The notes under the pieces: model-generated
The model's input: the letters and a program-made list of their open reading frames with translations, nothing else
Database searches by the model: none
What the model was told of the DNA's origin: nothing
Position numbers and translations under genes: made by a program
NCBI GenBank assembly: GCA_030770545.1
Contig: CM061107.1
Span: forward strand, 9,165,001 to 9,229,000
DNA from: Macropodus opercularis
Taxonomy: Eukaryota; Chordata; Actinopteri; Anabantiformes; Osphronemidae
Direction of reading: 5' to 3'
Length of the DNA: 64,000 nucleotides
Shown: positions 10,734-21,253 of the stretch, piece after piece
Position numbering within the stretch: position 1 is the first letter of the stretch
How the letters are laid out: every line of letters begins with the position of its first letter

Positions 10734-12595
10734 TATGTTTAAAAGCTCCTGTCTTCTTTGCAGCTGATCGACTCTGTTTTTTCGTGAAGGTGGGAGTTGT
10801 ATGCTGCTAGGTTTTATGTATATACATAGAGCAATTCAAAATGTTTTGGTGCTGGGTCCTTGGTGGTAGATGGAATAAATAATAGTGCATGATTGGACGG
10901 TCAAAAGTAGGAATTGTCTGTTTTGCGATACAGGACATTTATTCTAGACAAATCAACTCTCTCTGTACCGTCCATCCAACTACATGCAGGCTGCAGATCC
11001 TTTTTCGTGGTGGTGAATCTTGGCTCTGGATGGATAACGTGTGCAACTGGGCATCATTCTGAATGGGATGGTGCATATCGCTGTGTGTGTGTGTGTGTGG
11101 GGGGGCTGACATGGTTGGCGTCTCTGTGGCCCCGGCCTTGTTAAGCGGAGTGCAGTAATGGATGTCAACAGGCTGGCCTCTTCTTACTGTGTCATCATTA
11201 ATCACCAGGCCTGGATGGCATCGCCCCAAGTTGCTCCGCTTAACATTCAGAGCACAGTGCAGCGTAGCGGCCACCAGGCCAGCCAGGCCCGCTCACACAC
11301 CTGCTCGTAGGCCCCCCCCGCTACTCCTTTTCTCACAAACAGTCCTTTTCCTGTCATTGCCCTCGCTCCAGTTGTTTATCCTTTTCCCTTAGTCTTTTTT
11401 CTTTCACTCCTGTGTATTTGATTTTTCCTTCTGTGCCTTTCACTCCCTTTCTCGTTTTCCCATCTGTGTGTGTGACAAAAAGCAGAGACCAGCCAATATC
11501 TCCACAAAGTTAACGTGTATGATCAGCCGTAGCATTTACCTGAAAGACTACCAGGGATTCACATTTGATCAATTTTTTCGTGCGACGCCGTCTCCTTACA
11601 CACGGTCGTGTGTGCGGAGACAACTCTGAGGAGGACGCGATTTTTATCTTATCTCTTCTTACCTGCTGCTTGCGTTGGGTGTGTAACTCGATGCAACTGT
11701 AAGACTGGGATCAAATGTGCTTTAGTTATCTTAACTAGTTCAGGATCGGGAATAACAAACCTTTAAGCGCGGGCGGTGCATCCCAGGACAAGCGGAGCAG
11801 CCGTGGATGACCGTTGTTTCATTATCGCTTCTTGAGGGGACGACGTGCTAGATTTAGTGACCTTTTCATCAGTGTTGTCACATTTACTGCAAATGAGCTC
11901 AGCACAGTGTTTGTGTGTTTGTGTGTACATGCAGTGTTAGGTTCATTGTGCTCAGTGCTACACATGGTTCACTGAGAGGTCGGGCACCATCGTTCTATAG
12001 TTCTGCTCCTGAACAATACTTTATTTTTTAGCTTTTACATGCTTTTTAGGCTCTACTTCTATTTCCCTCATCTTGCATGTGTTACAAACAAGGTAGAAAT
12101 ACACTTGCAAATCAATTGTAAACACAACGTTGTCAAGTCTCCCCAGCTTTTTACATACGTTATGTCTCAAAGGACCATTTTCTCTCCACATCACAAAGCA
12201 ATCGTGAAACAGGCCTTTGCGGCAGCAGATGTACAACACAGCTCATTTCAGCGAGTAAGTGTGCAAACCATCGCTTCTATACCCGCCATCACACAGTGTT
12301 GAGCACCGCAGCCAGGGAGCAGTGCCCCCTTTCTCCTGTTTGATGGAGACACTGAGTGAAATTACAACAGTGCAGGAGGATTTCTGTACAAAAAACACTG
12401 GCGCTGTTGTGGTGGCAGCCGGAGCTGTTAAATATCCCAACGAGCCAAGCGGAGAGGTGTGCTGTGCTTGTAGAGGGTCTTCTGGTTGGACTGTTAGTGA
12501 TGAGCCGGGTGACAGAAATCCCTGAACCCAGCCTCTATTATGTTACCAATGTATGGAAATAAGTAATTGTATGCTTTTAATACACTTAAGTGCAC
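10734..12595. other. Gene-free stretch with TG tract and pyrimidine-rich zone
   Basis: Holds a (TG)9 tract ending in G8 (11082-11106) and a pyrimidine-rich zone at about 11320-11460. A CpG-bearing patch lies at 11575-11640. No gene recognised; overlapping open frames on both strands at 10914-11274 cross the TG tract and are not credible. Confidence 0.5.
11082..11106. repeat. (TG)n microsatellite with G tail
   Basis: Nine TG units followed by a G8 run. Confidence 0.9.
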
Positions 12596-12599
12596 TTCT

Positions 12600-12835
12600 C
12601 AAAGATGGATGCTCTATGCTGTCAAACGAACCCCAGTGGAGGATGGCTTGGCCTGTTCTTGTTCTGGCTGCCATCCGTTTGGGTTTTTCTCTGTCAGACA
12701 CGATTCAGTAGCTCTAAAGCCTGAGTAGGACATATTGGCCTGGATCTTCCTGTAATCTGCTCCATTTGATTGCTGCATATCAATTAATTGAGTTTTATTG
12801 GTCAACAGAGCTAATCAACAGTCCTCTGTTTCTCT
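12600..12835. promoter_or_regulatory. Candidate conserved non-coding block
   Basis: A repeat-free block ending in the 10-bp palindrome CAATTAATTG (12781-12790), an overlapping TAATTA/ATTAAT homeodomain core. Nearby words include GCTCCATTTGATTGC and TTTTATTGG (CCAAT on the minus strand). Inference from composition only. Confidence 0.3.
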
Positions 12836-12912
12836 TCTGCAAAATCATCTGATCTTGTAATATTTGGTTTTGTGCCTCCATGATAAACTCCGGTTAGGGT
12901 CAGAGAATCTTC

Positions 12913-12928
12913 TTTTTTTTTTTTTTTT
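12913..12928. repeat. Poly-T run (T16)
   Basis: Sixteen T following TC. No retroelement body recognised on either side. Confidence 0.85.
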
Positions 12929-14062
12929 ATACAGCTGCAGAGAAAATATTTTGGACTAACATTGTTCTAAATCATAGTTCACTTGCATTAGTACTGTAGC
13001 TCACACAGGGATGCTTTAAACATCACGGTGTGTTTTGACACAGCTGACTCAGAGCTGGCTGTTGAGTTATTTGTCTCAGAAAATTATAAGCACGCGTATT
13101 TTATTTATTTTTTTATTGCCCTGGGCTCTCATTTTAATTAAAAGCTCCATCACTCACAATGACAAGATATACTGGTGCAAGTGTCTTTGTGCGCGCGTAA
13201 CCGCGCTTTTTCAAATATCAAGCCATACTAAAACACACACGCACACCAGCCTAAGTGGCCGTCAAAGGCTGGAGGTGAAGGGAACAACGATGTGTCGTTG
13301 TAAGCGCGGCGATGAGCTCCCTGTGCCTGACCATCTGCAGTGAGCTGGGCTCAGCGGGAGGACGGGGGAAATGAGGTCAGCTTATCTTTTGAAGCCTGTG
13401 AGCTGCAGACAGACGAGGCACCACGCCGGGACTGGAAGCTCACATAAAAGGCAATCTACCAAAATAGCCAAATATTGTTACGACTGTGGGTTTGCGCTCC
13501 GTCTGGGGGATGAGAATTTCAAACTAGCATGACTCACTGTGTCCCTGCTGTGCTGTTGATGTAACCTGTTGAGTGAAATTCTCTTTTTAATACTCACTGT
13601 ACGGAAGCCAGTTTAAGATCCTGCCCCCTTTTTCAAATTTTATTTTTTTATGGACACTGCAAAGAACGTGGTCAGGGGGAAAGAAAGCTCAAAACGTGGT
13701 TGCCCAAGTCCAGGAAACCGTCAAGGGACGACAACACTGAAGTATTCTCTCACCGCAGTCATGTAATCACCATATTTCATGTCGTTCATGACAGACTCCT
13801 GACTGACTGGACCCAAAAACAATTAACATCAGGGTTGTAAAATTCTAACGAGTCACCACGTAACACATGCACATCTGTGCAGTCTTGTCTCTCTCTGGCT
13901 GCTGCTCTCTCGCCTGGCTCCTCTCTCTCTCCTCTTCCCCTTTGGCAGACATGACAGCAGCAACGAGGACAAGCTGTTTTCCCTGCTGATAAATATTCCG
14001 ACGCTCCGTGCCTGACAGGCTGGGTTCACCAGGCAGGAATCACGACGGACTGTGTGTGGGGG
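12929..14062. other. Gene-free stretch
   Basis: No gene seen. CT-rich simple sequence occupies about 13886-13942. The 13035-13343 open frame (102 codons) spans a CA-rich patch and has no domain. Confidence 0.5.
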
Positions 14063-14088
14063 TGTGTGTGTGTGTGTGTGTGTGTGTA
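14063..14088. repeat. (TG)n microsatellite
   Basis: About 13 TG units, preceded at 14051 by a shorter TG patch and a G5 interruption. Confidence 0.93.
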
Positions 14089-14374
14089 TCATTCAGCTCG
14101 ACTCTGTGATGCCAGGTTTGCATTCTGAACTGGCCGAAGACGTTCCCTCTAGGCGGTGTTTAACGAGACCTCTCCATCCTCCTCCCCTCTGTGACAGCGA
14201 CTCCTGCTTCCAGCATCCTCTGCAGAGGAGGAGGGCTAGATGCTGCTTTCTTGCCAGGCTGAAATGCTGACAAGCACAGGCTGGCGTGGCTTCACTTGGA
14301 ACAATCTCTCTGCTGTACATTACTCTTGTCTCTCTCCTCCCTTCCTTCTCTCTTTTTCCCTCTCGTTCCTTTGC

Positions 14375-14490
14375 TGTCTAAACTGTGTGTCCAGCCAAAG
14401 CAGCAAATAGAGTGGGATATTTATAGAAGGACGAGATAAAAGGGAAAATAGCGCCTTTTTATAACTGGACACGGGGGATTATGTTATTTA
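14375..14490. promoter_or_regulatory. Candidate regulatory block with MEF2-like words
   Basis: GATATTTATAG near 14416 and CTTTTTATAAC near 14455 resemble MEF2 or TATA-like AT cores, and GATAAAAGGG (about 14434) resembles a GATA site. The block is repeat-free and lies between pyrimidine-rich flanks. Function is conjecture. Confidence 0.25.
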
Positions 14491-16150
14491 TGACTCTTTC
14501 TTCCCTTTTCCAGATCCTTTATCTTCCTCTGTTCTGTTTGTCTCCCATTTCTGTGTTTTCTGGTCCTTTTTTTTTAAATATATTTTTGCAGACTGCTGCC
14601 AGCTCCTGTCCCCTAATTACGATCCTCTATGAATTACTGTCCTCTTTCAAGCTAAAGAGGCTTAACACAATCCAGCAGAGAGGAACATGGAGCTTGATGA
14701 AGGTAGAAAAATAGGTTGAGAAGTCCCAGAAAAAGCTTGAGGGAAGGTGAGAGTAACTAACCTGCCATTGCTGTGCCTTGCATTGCTTCCTGTTTGTCAG
14801 TGTGGACAAAATGACACCATAATGGATGGATTCATTAGAAATACAAGATGCCACAGAACATGTATGAAGGGGAGGTTTAAATGGATGTTGTTTCAAAATC
14901 CACTAAACCACTAAATCCTAAAAATGACATTAGATTGATTCATACTTGGAAATATTGAAAAATAATCAAACTTGCAACTGCACATGTTTCACTGCATCAT
15001 CGCTTGAAACGTTTGAACCCAAGCTTCGTTGTCTCTTTCTGGACCGATGCAGAAGGTCCAGTGTTTGAAGCCATGGGGTCTTTCAGTAGTCTGTGTGTGT
15101 GTGTTTGTGTTGGCTAGATGGCTAAAGATTCTTTATTAGTACCCTTTATTCAAGTTTTTCTCGTGGTTCTGGTTCAGTTGCAGTGTAGGAATATGCACGA
15201 GAGAGAGGTGTGTGTGAAGGAAGTTGTTCCTTTGTTCCTCTGAGCCAAGGCAGTGGGGAACAGGATTCTTGCTTCTGTCTCACACCAGTGAACAGGTGCG
15301 GGGGGTCAGGCGTCTCCGGTGTGTATGTGTGTACTGAAAGTTGCTATAGTATATGTCAAGACGTGGCGCTCGGTGGCATGGAACTGATTGCCCTGCCAAA
15401 CCCTGACAATTACCATCCAGACTCGGAGACACACACACACACACTTTTCAATTCTCTCCAGCCCGGCACTCATTGACTGGTTGTCGTTCTCTGACAATCA
15501 TGTCATGGAGGGAGATATGTGGAACGCTGTGTAGCTAATGTCTTTTTGCTACATGCCTTTGCTTCATGCAAATTTGTCATGGCTTTCCCACAATGCACAG
15601 CGCTACCGAAGTGATGCGTGGTAACGGAAAATACACAACAGCCACAGCTTTTATCTGTGGGGAAAAGAAAATAGAACATTTTGTATTAATTAATCACAAT
15701 TGTCTGTTCAATAGGACATCTCTTAGCAATTACTCGGTTATGTGTAATTATTTTTCCACCAGCTGAGTGGTTTCCTCGGCTGCTCAGCTGTCTACATGTG
15801 CAATCCTGTATTTTTGTCCCTTGCTGACATCATGCACCTGAGCTTCCAGAACAACTTGTGGTGAATAATTAGATTTTGTTCACTTTCTGCATAAACTGAT
15901 TTCAAATAGTAAATGGACTTTAGTTTTAACAGTATTAAGGGTTCTTACATGGAAGAGAGGTCGCTTTGGTTTTACACTGAGCTTGGATTAAATTACGACA
16001 CTACTCAAACTTTCTTATTCAGTTAGAATTTACTTTGCGTTCCGCTAATTTAGTTTGACATTTTTTGTTGCAGATGTTATGGATTCCCCACTGGGCTGTA
16101 AATAAAATACTTAACATTAGCCCAACGAGAACGTTACTTAAGAAACGAGT

Positions 16151-16171
16151 TGTGTGTGTGTGTGTGTGTGT
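16151..16171. repeat. (TG)n microsatellite
   Basis: Ten perfect TG units. Confidence 0.93.
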
Positions 16172-16478
16172 TGTGTGAAGTTCGTGGTCTCAGATTCAGT
16201 GTAAACCAAGCGGAGTCCTCTGTCATAGACCCTTGGTGCATGTAGCGCTGCACTTGAGCAGTCAGGGCATTTTGATGTTCAGTTTTTTTTTGCTTTTGCT
16301 TGCTTGCTTATTTGTGTGTCATACACCCTAAGGCGCAATCACTTATCGCTTTAAGACCAAAACAAAGAGTACAGTGAGCACATAATCAAGACACACAGCA
16401 CTCGTACTGTACGAATACCTTTCAAGGCCAAAGGCAGAATACAAAACCTATGGACTGAGAGAAGTTGGTATGCTCTTC

Positions 16479-16492
16479 TTTTTTTTTTTTTT
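16479..16492. repeat. Poly-T run (T14)
   Basis: Fourteen uninterrupted T. Confidence 0.85.
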
Positions 16493-17167
16493 AACTTCAT
16501 GAAAGACAGCTATTGCCTGGGGTGAAAAGTTGTGGTGCTGACAGGTGGTCTTGTTTCTGCAGGCTTTCAATTTAGCTTTTTTGAGAATTTGGAGGAGGGG
16601 CTGGCAGGGGGGAGACGGGTCAGAGATGATCTTACTCACTTTCGGGCTAATCCAGGACGGCAATCGGTGACCAGTGGTCTTCTCTGAACATAGCAGCCTG
16701 GGTTCAAGCGTGATTATACAATAACAGAGGTTAAGTGAATTGACGTTGCCTGTGTAGAACTACAGCAACGGTGGATGTGCTCCTGTAAAACACCCACGAT
16801 AATGAAGCTGAACGTCGGTGTGAAATCTGATGATGGATGTTGTTTTACCACCTCAAACTTTTTACTTACCTCCGTACGTCAGTCTGTTCCTGAAACGCGA
16901 TGGACAGCTTTTTATCTTGCTCTTTTTTTTGTGTGTGTCAGACGTCTGCTGTGCAGTTTATGCCGCTGCTTGTTTAGCTGTAACTATGCTTTCTGGATTG
17001 TAGTAGCTGTTCCTGATTTGTCCCTCGCTTTCTTTCCTTATCTCTGACCTGTCCTCTCCATCGTGTAGTTAGGTGGGAGTAGCGGATGCCGTCTTGAAAA
17101 AAGGAGGATGCAGCCAGGACAATGTGAAGTCAGATGGAGTGGGCAAGGAAACTGAAGCTAAAAACAG

Positions 17168-17185
17168 ACATACTGTACAGTATGT
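17168..17185. other. Perfect 18-bp palindrome
   Basis: ACATACTGTACAGTATGT equals its own reverse complement. Its core TACTGTACAGTA recurs at 42089-42100, and the half-word TACTGTA/TACAGTA is frequent across the window. It may be a dimeric protein-binding site or a simple composition effect. Confidence 0.7.
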
Positions 17186-18855
17186 GGGGATGAGGACGCA
17201 GAGGAGGGAAAGGCAGCTGAACACTTGTGCTTTTTGGGACTGAAAACTGCTTCACTAGTTGATGGCACACTAATACAAACACAGTTTAGAATAACAGTTT
17301 GCTACTTGGTATAAATATATATTAGCTGGTATAAACATAGTCATTTTGGAGTCAAAAATCCATTTGTGTTTTATTTCAGCTCAGCGTCTTCCATTCACGT
17401 TTTCATAGCTATATTGTTGTCGGTTTTTCAAAATCTGAAGACAAACTGGGAGATAACGGAGGGAGGGAAGTGTAGAAGCAGAGCACAAAGCCAAAAGCCT
17501 CTATGTGGGGAGAGGAAGCACCTTCTCTTGATTGCTGCCGTTTAATTATACATTTTTTCTGCGGTTCTGCTGCCCAGAGCTACAGCACAGTCCAAAACAG
17601 GGCTCTGCCAGTGGTCCATGCAAGTTATGCCCTGTGAAATGCATAAGCAAAGGCAAATCAATCACAGAAACGGCTATAACACACATCACTTGCATTTGCT
17701 TTCATTTATGGAAAATAATACAAACAAAATGCACAGCAAGCACCAGTATAAACACACAGGTTTCCAGGGGGCCACTAATAAATGCTGGGCTCTGGTGATC
17801 CATGAAGGCAGTGAACATTATCAGTTGAAATATGCTTGGCTGAACCTTTTAATGGCATTATTCTGATTTATAGCGTATTTGTTTCTGTGTGGAGTTACTC
17901 CGTTAGCAGAATGTTGATGTGAAAGCTCTGCTAGTTCTGTGCCTGTGATATTTTAGTGGACACAAATATGACTTGCAGTACTACTGTAAATATCGCTAAT
18001 GTTTAGTAGCTTCCTAAAAGTTGTATAGACAGACCTCATATGTCTCACAGTGGTAACGTGTCAATATTTGTCAAACACATGTTTTATTGAGCAGGTTGGC
18101 TTAATGCGTCTTTGTTTTCAGACAGAGGGATGCTGACAGTCCCACACGTGCTCCCCACGACCAGTCTCCTCATCTCTGAAGACCTAAGAAGACCTAGGCT
18201 GCTGTAACAGGTACCGTAGGCTTCTACCTATACGTTTCTAAACAGCGATTACAATAATGGTGTTAAAAAAAATTTAATTATAATAAATGTTAAAGTATCC
18301 AAAAAGAGAGCTACAATAGCTTTTGGAGAGATTGTCTGTTTGTTTGAACATGAAGTGAATGAGAAGCACTTTTGTTGTACTGGTCCGCACCGAGTGAAAC
18401 CAACTAAAGGTGTGAAGGGGAAAAAAACAGGAACGAACTTTGTTCTTTTAGAAAACACAGCTGCTCTACTTCTAGGTCCCTACAGTCCTATTTTACAGCT
18501 TAGCTTTGCATTTCATAGCTAAGGCCTGTGAATTGTTAAGGGGCTTCTTCAGCCTGAGGACATTTCTCTCCCACAGAAATTCTTCAATATAAGAAAATTG
18601 AAAATCCTTTTTGCATATTGTTACTGTACCACATTGGTAATACCAAGGTGAAGCACTTTGTTTCTTCTAAGATAATATATATATTTATTACAGCAACTGG
18701 AACAGTGCATTGCATGGATGTATTGTGTTTGGAGTTGGACTATAGATAACCTCATTGCGGGAAAACCCATCATGGAACCTTCAGGTTTTTTTTTACAGTT
18801 GTAAATGTATGTGTAAGAGCAAAGAGAAGTTCCCCTGGAAAGCTCGGAGGAAAAA
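17186..18855. other. Gene-free stretch
   Basis: No gene recognised. A splice-bounded-looking 89-base interval at 18122-18210 is treated as a weak exon candidate in the findings. A short ATATAT patch lies near 18675. Confidence 0.45.
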
Positions 18856-19065
18856 CGATGGTAGAAGCTGTGTTCACAGTGACCTCTGCAGAAACATTAA
18901 AGTGAGGAGATAATGCTGAAGGGGTCATATTTCTGCCATTGTTTTGCCTTCCTTCTTTCTCAGGAAAATCAAACCGATGACAACTTTATTAACCAGAGGC
19001 TGATTTATTCAGTGATGCACTTCACTTGGGGAAATTGATGCTTGTTTTTTAAAAGGACAGCAACA
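18856..19065. promoter_or_regulatory. Candidate conserved non-coding block
   Basis: Repeat-free DNA with AACATTAAAG, GGAGATAATG, GCCATTGTTTTG (SOX-like), GAAATTGATG and CTTTATTAACC words. Word diversity and even base composition suggest constrained non-coding sequence, without proof. Confidence 0.25.
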
Positions 19066-19685
19066 CGATCACTCTTTTAGATTGTTTGTTGCATTTTCTC
19101 GCCTCCAAACCAGTTTGCTCTCACTCTTTCTCGCTTGTCATGCGTTCCGTGTATAAATCCACAACATTGTCATAAAGGTGTTTGTAGCCTGTTCTTTCCC
19201 AGACCTGAGCAGTTGAGCACCTACTCCATCACACCGATTACTCAGGCAAAGTGTGTGGAGCTTACACTTTATATGACCTGCTCCAAACTACATTTGAGGG
19301 TCCTCAAACAACCATATAAGTCTTTTTTAGAGAGTTCCAGAAACGCATGTAAGAATGACCCCACACACTATGTGTCTGCCCTTCACTTTAAAGAGCTCTT
19401 TGTACTCTGTTGACAAAGTATACAGGCGTGTCTGGCTAAGGGGGGGAGCTGAAGCACAGCTTACCTTAGTGTGTATGATTCTGGCACGGATTGTATCAGA
19501 TTGAACCGATTCGTCAACCTCCCTCCCTCCACCAGCTACTTCAAAGGCTCACCTGACAGGGCAAAGATGAAAGGCAGAGGGAACAGGAGGCGGTGGGAGG
19601 TGTGAAGAGGCAGCGCGCACGCCGCAGTGAGCGAAGGGCTGAAATCAGAATGAAGCGCAGACAGAAGATGGATGAGCGTGAAGTT
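19066..19685. other. Gene-free stretch
   Basis: A 92-codon open frame at 19135-19413 shows no domain. A purine-rich patch (19560-19680) precedes a GT microsatellite. Confidence 0.5.
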
Positions 19686-19708
19686 TGTGTGTGTGTGTGT
19701 GTGTGTGT
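19686..19708. repeat. (GT)n microsatellite
   Basis: About 11 GT units. Confidence 0.93.
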
Positions 19709-19854
19709 TTGGACGTGGAGTCTGAATGTATACACAGAGGTTAACCATTCACCCACAGACAGATTTATAGAGTCTGCATTAAAACTACACTTCTTAGCTC
19801 AGAGCTTAAGTCGTCTTAGGGTGGATTTAACTGACCCTGAGCACCGAAAGTCAA

Positions 19855-19945
19855 ATTTGATCGGTGTTTTGATTGTCTGTGCGCTACAGTCTTGAGCCGG
19901 TCTAGCGGTGACGTTGCGGCGCACGGCCACGTGCGACTTATTGTA
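19855..19945. promoter_or_regulatory. CpG cluster with an E-box
   Basis: About ten CpG dinucleotides occur in 80-90 bp, including GGTGACGTTG, GCGGCGCACGG and a CACGTG E-box at 19928-19933. Clustered CpGs in otherwise CpG-poor DNA suggest a small unmethylated or regulatory element. Too short for a classic CpG island. Confidence 0.3.
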
Positions 19946-20901
19946 GATCAGTCCTTTCGCAGTCCAAACCTCAATAACCCAAACTGCAGCCACAACATTT
20001 GGTGCTTGTAAACACATTAAAAATTAAATTGCACCTACAGGCTTTGAAGCCGCATGTGCATTTTAATTTAAAAGTGTCCTAACTTCTATTAACAAGCCCT
20101 GTTCTTTCTAAAAAATGGCCCTGGATGCAATATTCATAATAGACTGTATTAAATAAGTTTGGCTTTGTTACAATACATTCATGTCACAACAGTAACATTT
20201 CACCTCAAGACAACAACTGTTATAGCGCTGATATGAAGCGTTGTATCATATGAGGACGTTGTGAACCCACTGACACTCTATTTGCGCCGCTGTCATGTTT
20301 TATCTGTCTTTATGAGTCACACACACAGTGGAAGCCAGGATTGCATGCAGCTTAGTCAGCCCACTCTCTCTGAGGTAACAGGGTGTCTCACACTGGGCCT
20401 TGGCTGGCAGACTCCGCACTGAAGCGCATGTACAGACACACACTTGAACCCGCTCACCCCACAGTGCACAGATGGACACATGGAGAGGCCTTCAGTGACC
20501 AGCAGTCTCCAAGGACAAACTGGTGGCTCCTTCGCAGCCACATTCACATGCGTTCACACAGTTTAATAGTAATATTTATAATTGTGAGGACACCCGCGGG
20601 CATAGTGGACTCGTTGGTCTGACCCTAATAACATTAACCCCTCAATAGCCCACGGAGGTTGTATGGAGCTGCAAAACTCTGACAACAATGCTTCACAAAA
20701 TGTAATAAAACAATGTGCACTAACGTAGCATCACACACTGTGTGAACGTACATTGTGTGTGTGTGTTTATCCGTTACAGATGGACTTGCAGTGCCATTAG
20801 GGGACACGAGGAAACATGGCATCATTAATAATACAGTCAACAGTCAGCTACAAGGGCCTTGGTTCAACATTAACAACCTGCCAACCTGGCGCGCACACGC
20901 A

Positions 20902-20903
<2 letters not shown>
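19946..20903. other. Gene-free stretch
   Basis: Nothing recognised apart from a short TG patch at 20753-20767. Open frames are 79 codons or fewer. Confidence 0.5.

Positions 20904-20937
<34 letters not shown>
20904..20937. repeat. (CA)n microsatellite
   Basis: About 17 CA units following a CGCGCACACGCACTCA lead-in. Confidence 0.95.
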
Positions 20938-20941
<4 letters not shown>

Positions 20942-21043
20942 CCATGTTCTCACCATCGCTTTAGCTGACACAACTCCACGTGGGATTTAGATGTCTTTTT
21001 TTCCTCTTTTTCGAAAATGTCCTACATTAAAATACGGTCTCTT

Positions 21044-21071
21044 ACACACACACGCACACACACACACACAC
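21044..21071. repeat. (CA)n microsatellite, interrupted
   Basis: CA units with one CG interruption (ACACGCAC). Confidence 0.93.
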
Positions 21072-21104
21072 CACTGTGCTCCTGCAAGCAGCAGATGGTG
21101 TGGT

Positions 21105-21205
21105 GGGCGGCAGGTACTGACACCCCAAACAGCTGTTACCATTACAGAATGCTAATTGCCATCAATCAAGGCAGCACCTCAGTGAATTCATAGGCAGGGG
21201 TTCAT
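21105..21205. promoter_or_regulatory. Candidate conserved non-coding block between microsatellites
   Basis: A repeat-free 100-bp island between two CA/TG tracts, with GCTAATTGCC, ATCAATCAAGG and CAGCTGTTACC words (homeodomain, PBX-like and E-box cores). Unique word-rich sequence hemmed in by microsatellites is suggestive but not diagnostic. Confidence 0.25.
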
Positions 21206-21209
21206 TCCG

Positions 21210-21210
<1 letters not shown>

Positions 21211-21251
<41 letters not shown>
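21211..21251. repeat. (TG)n microsatellite
   Basis: About 20 perfect TG units. Confidence 0.96.

Positions 21252-21253
<2 letters not shown>

Larger units (their letters stand above)
14491..17167. other. Gene-free stretch with short microsatellites
   Basis: Contains (CA)7 at 15430-15444, (TG)10 at 16151-16171 and T14 at 16479-16492. No gene recognised; open frames are 92 codons or fewer. Confidence 0.5.
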
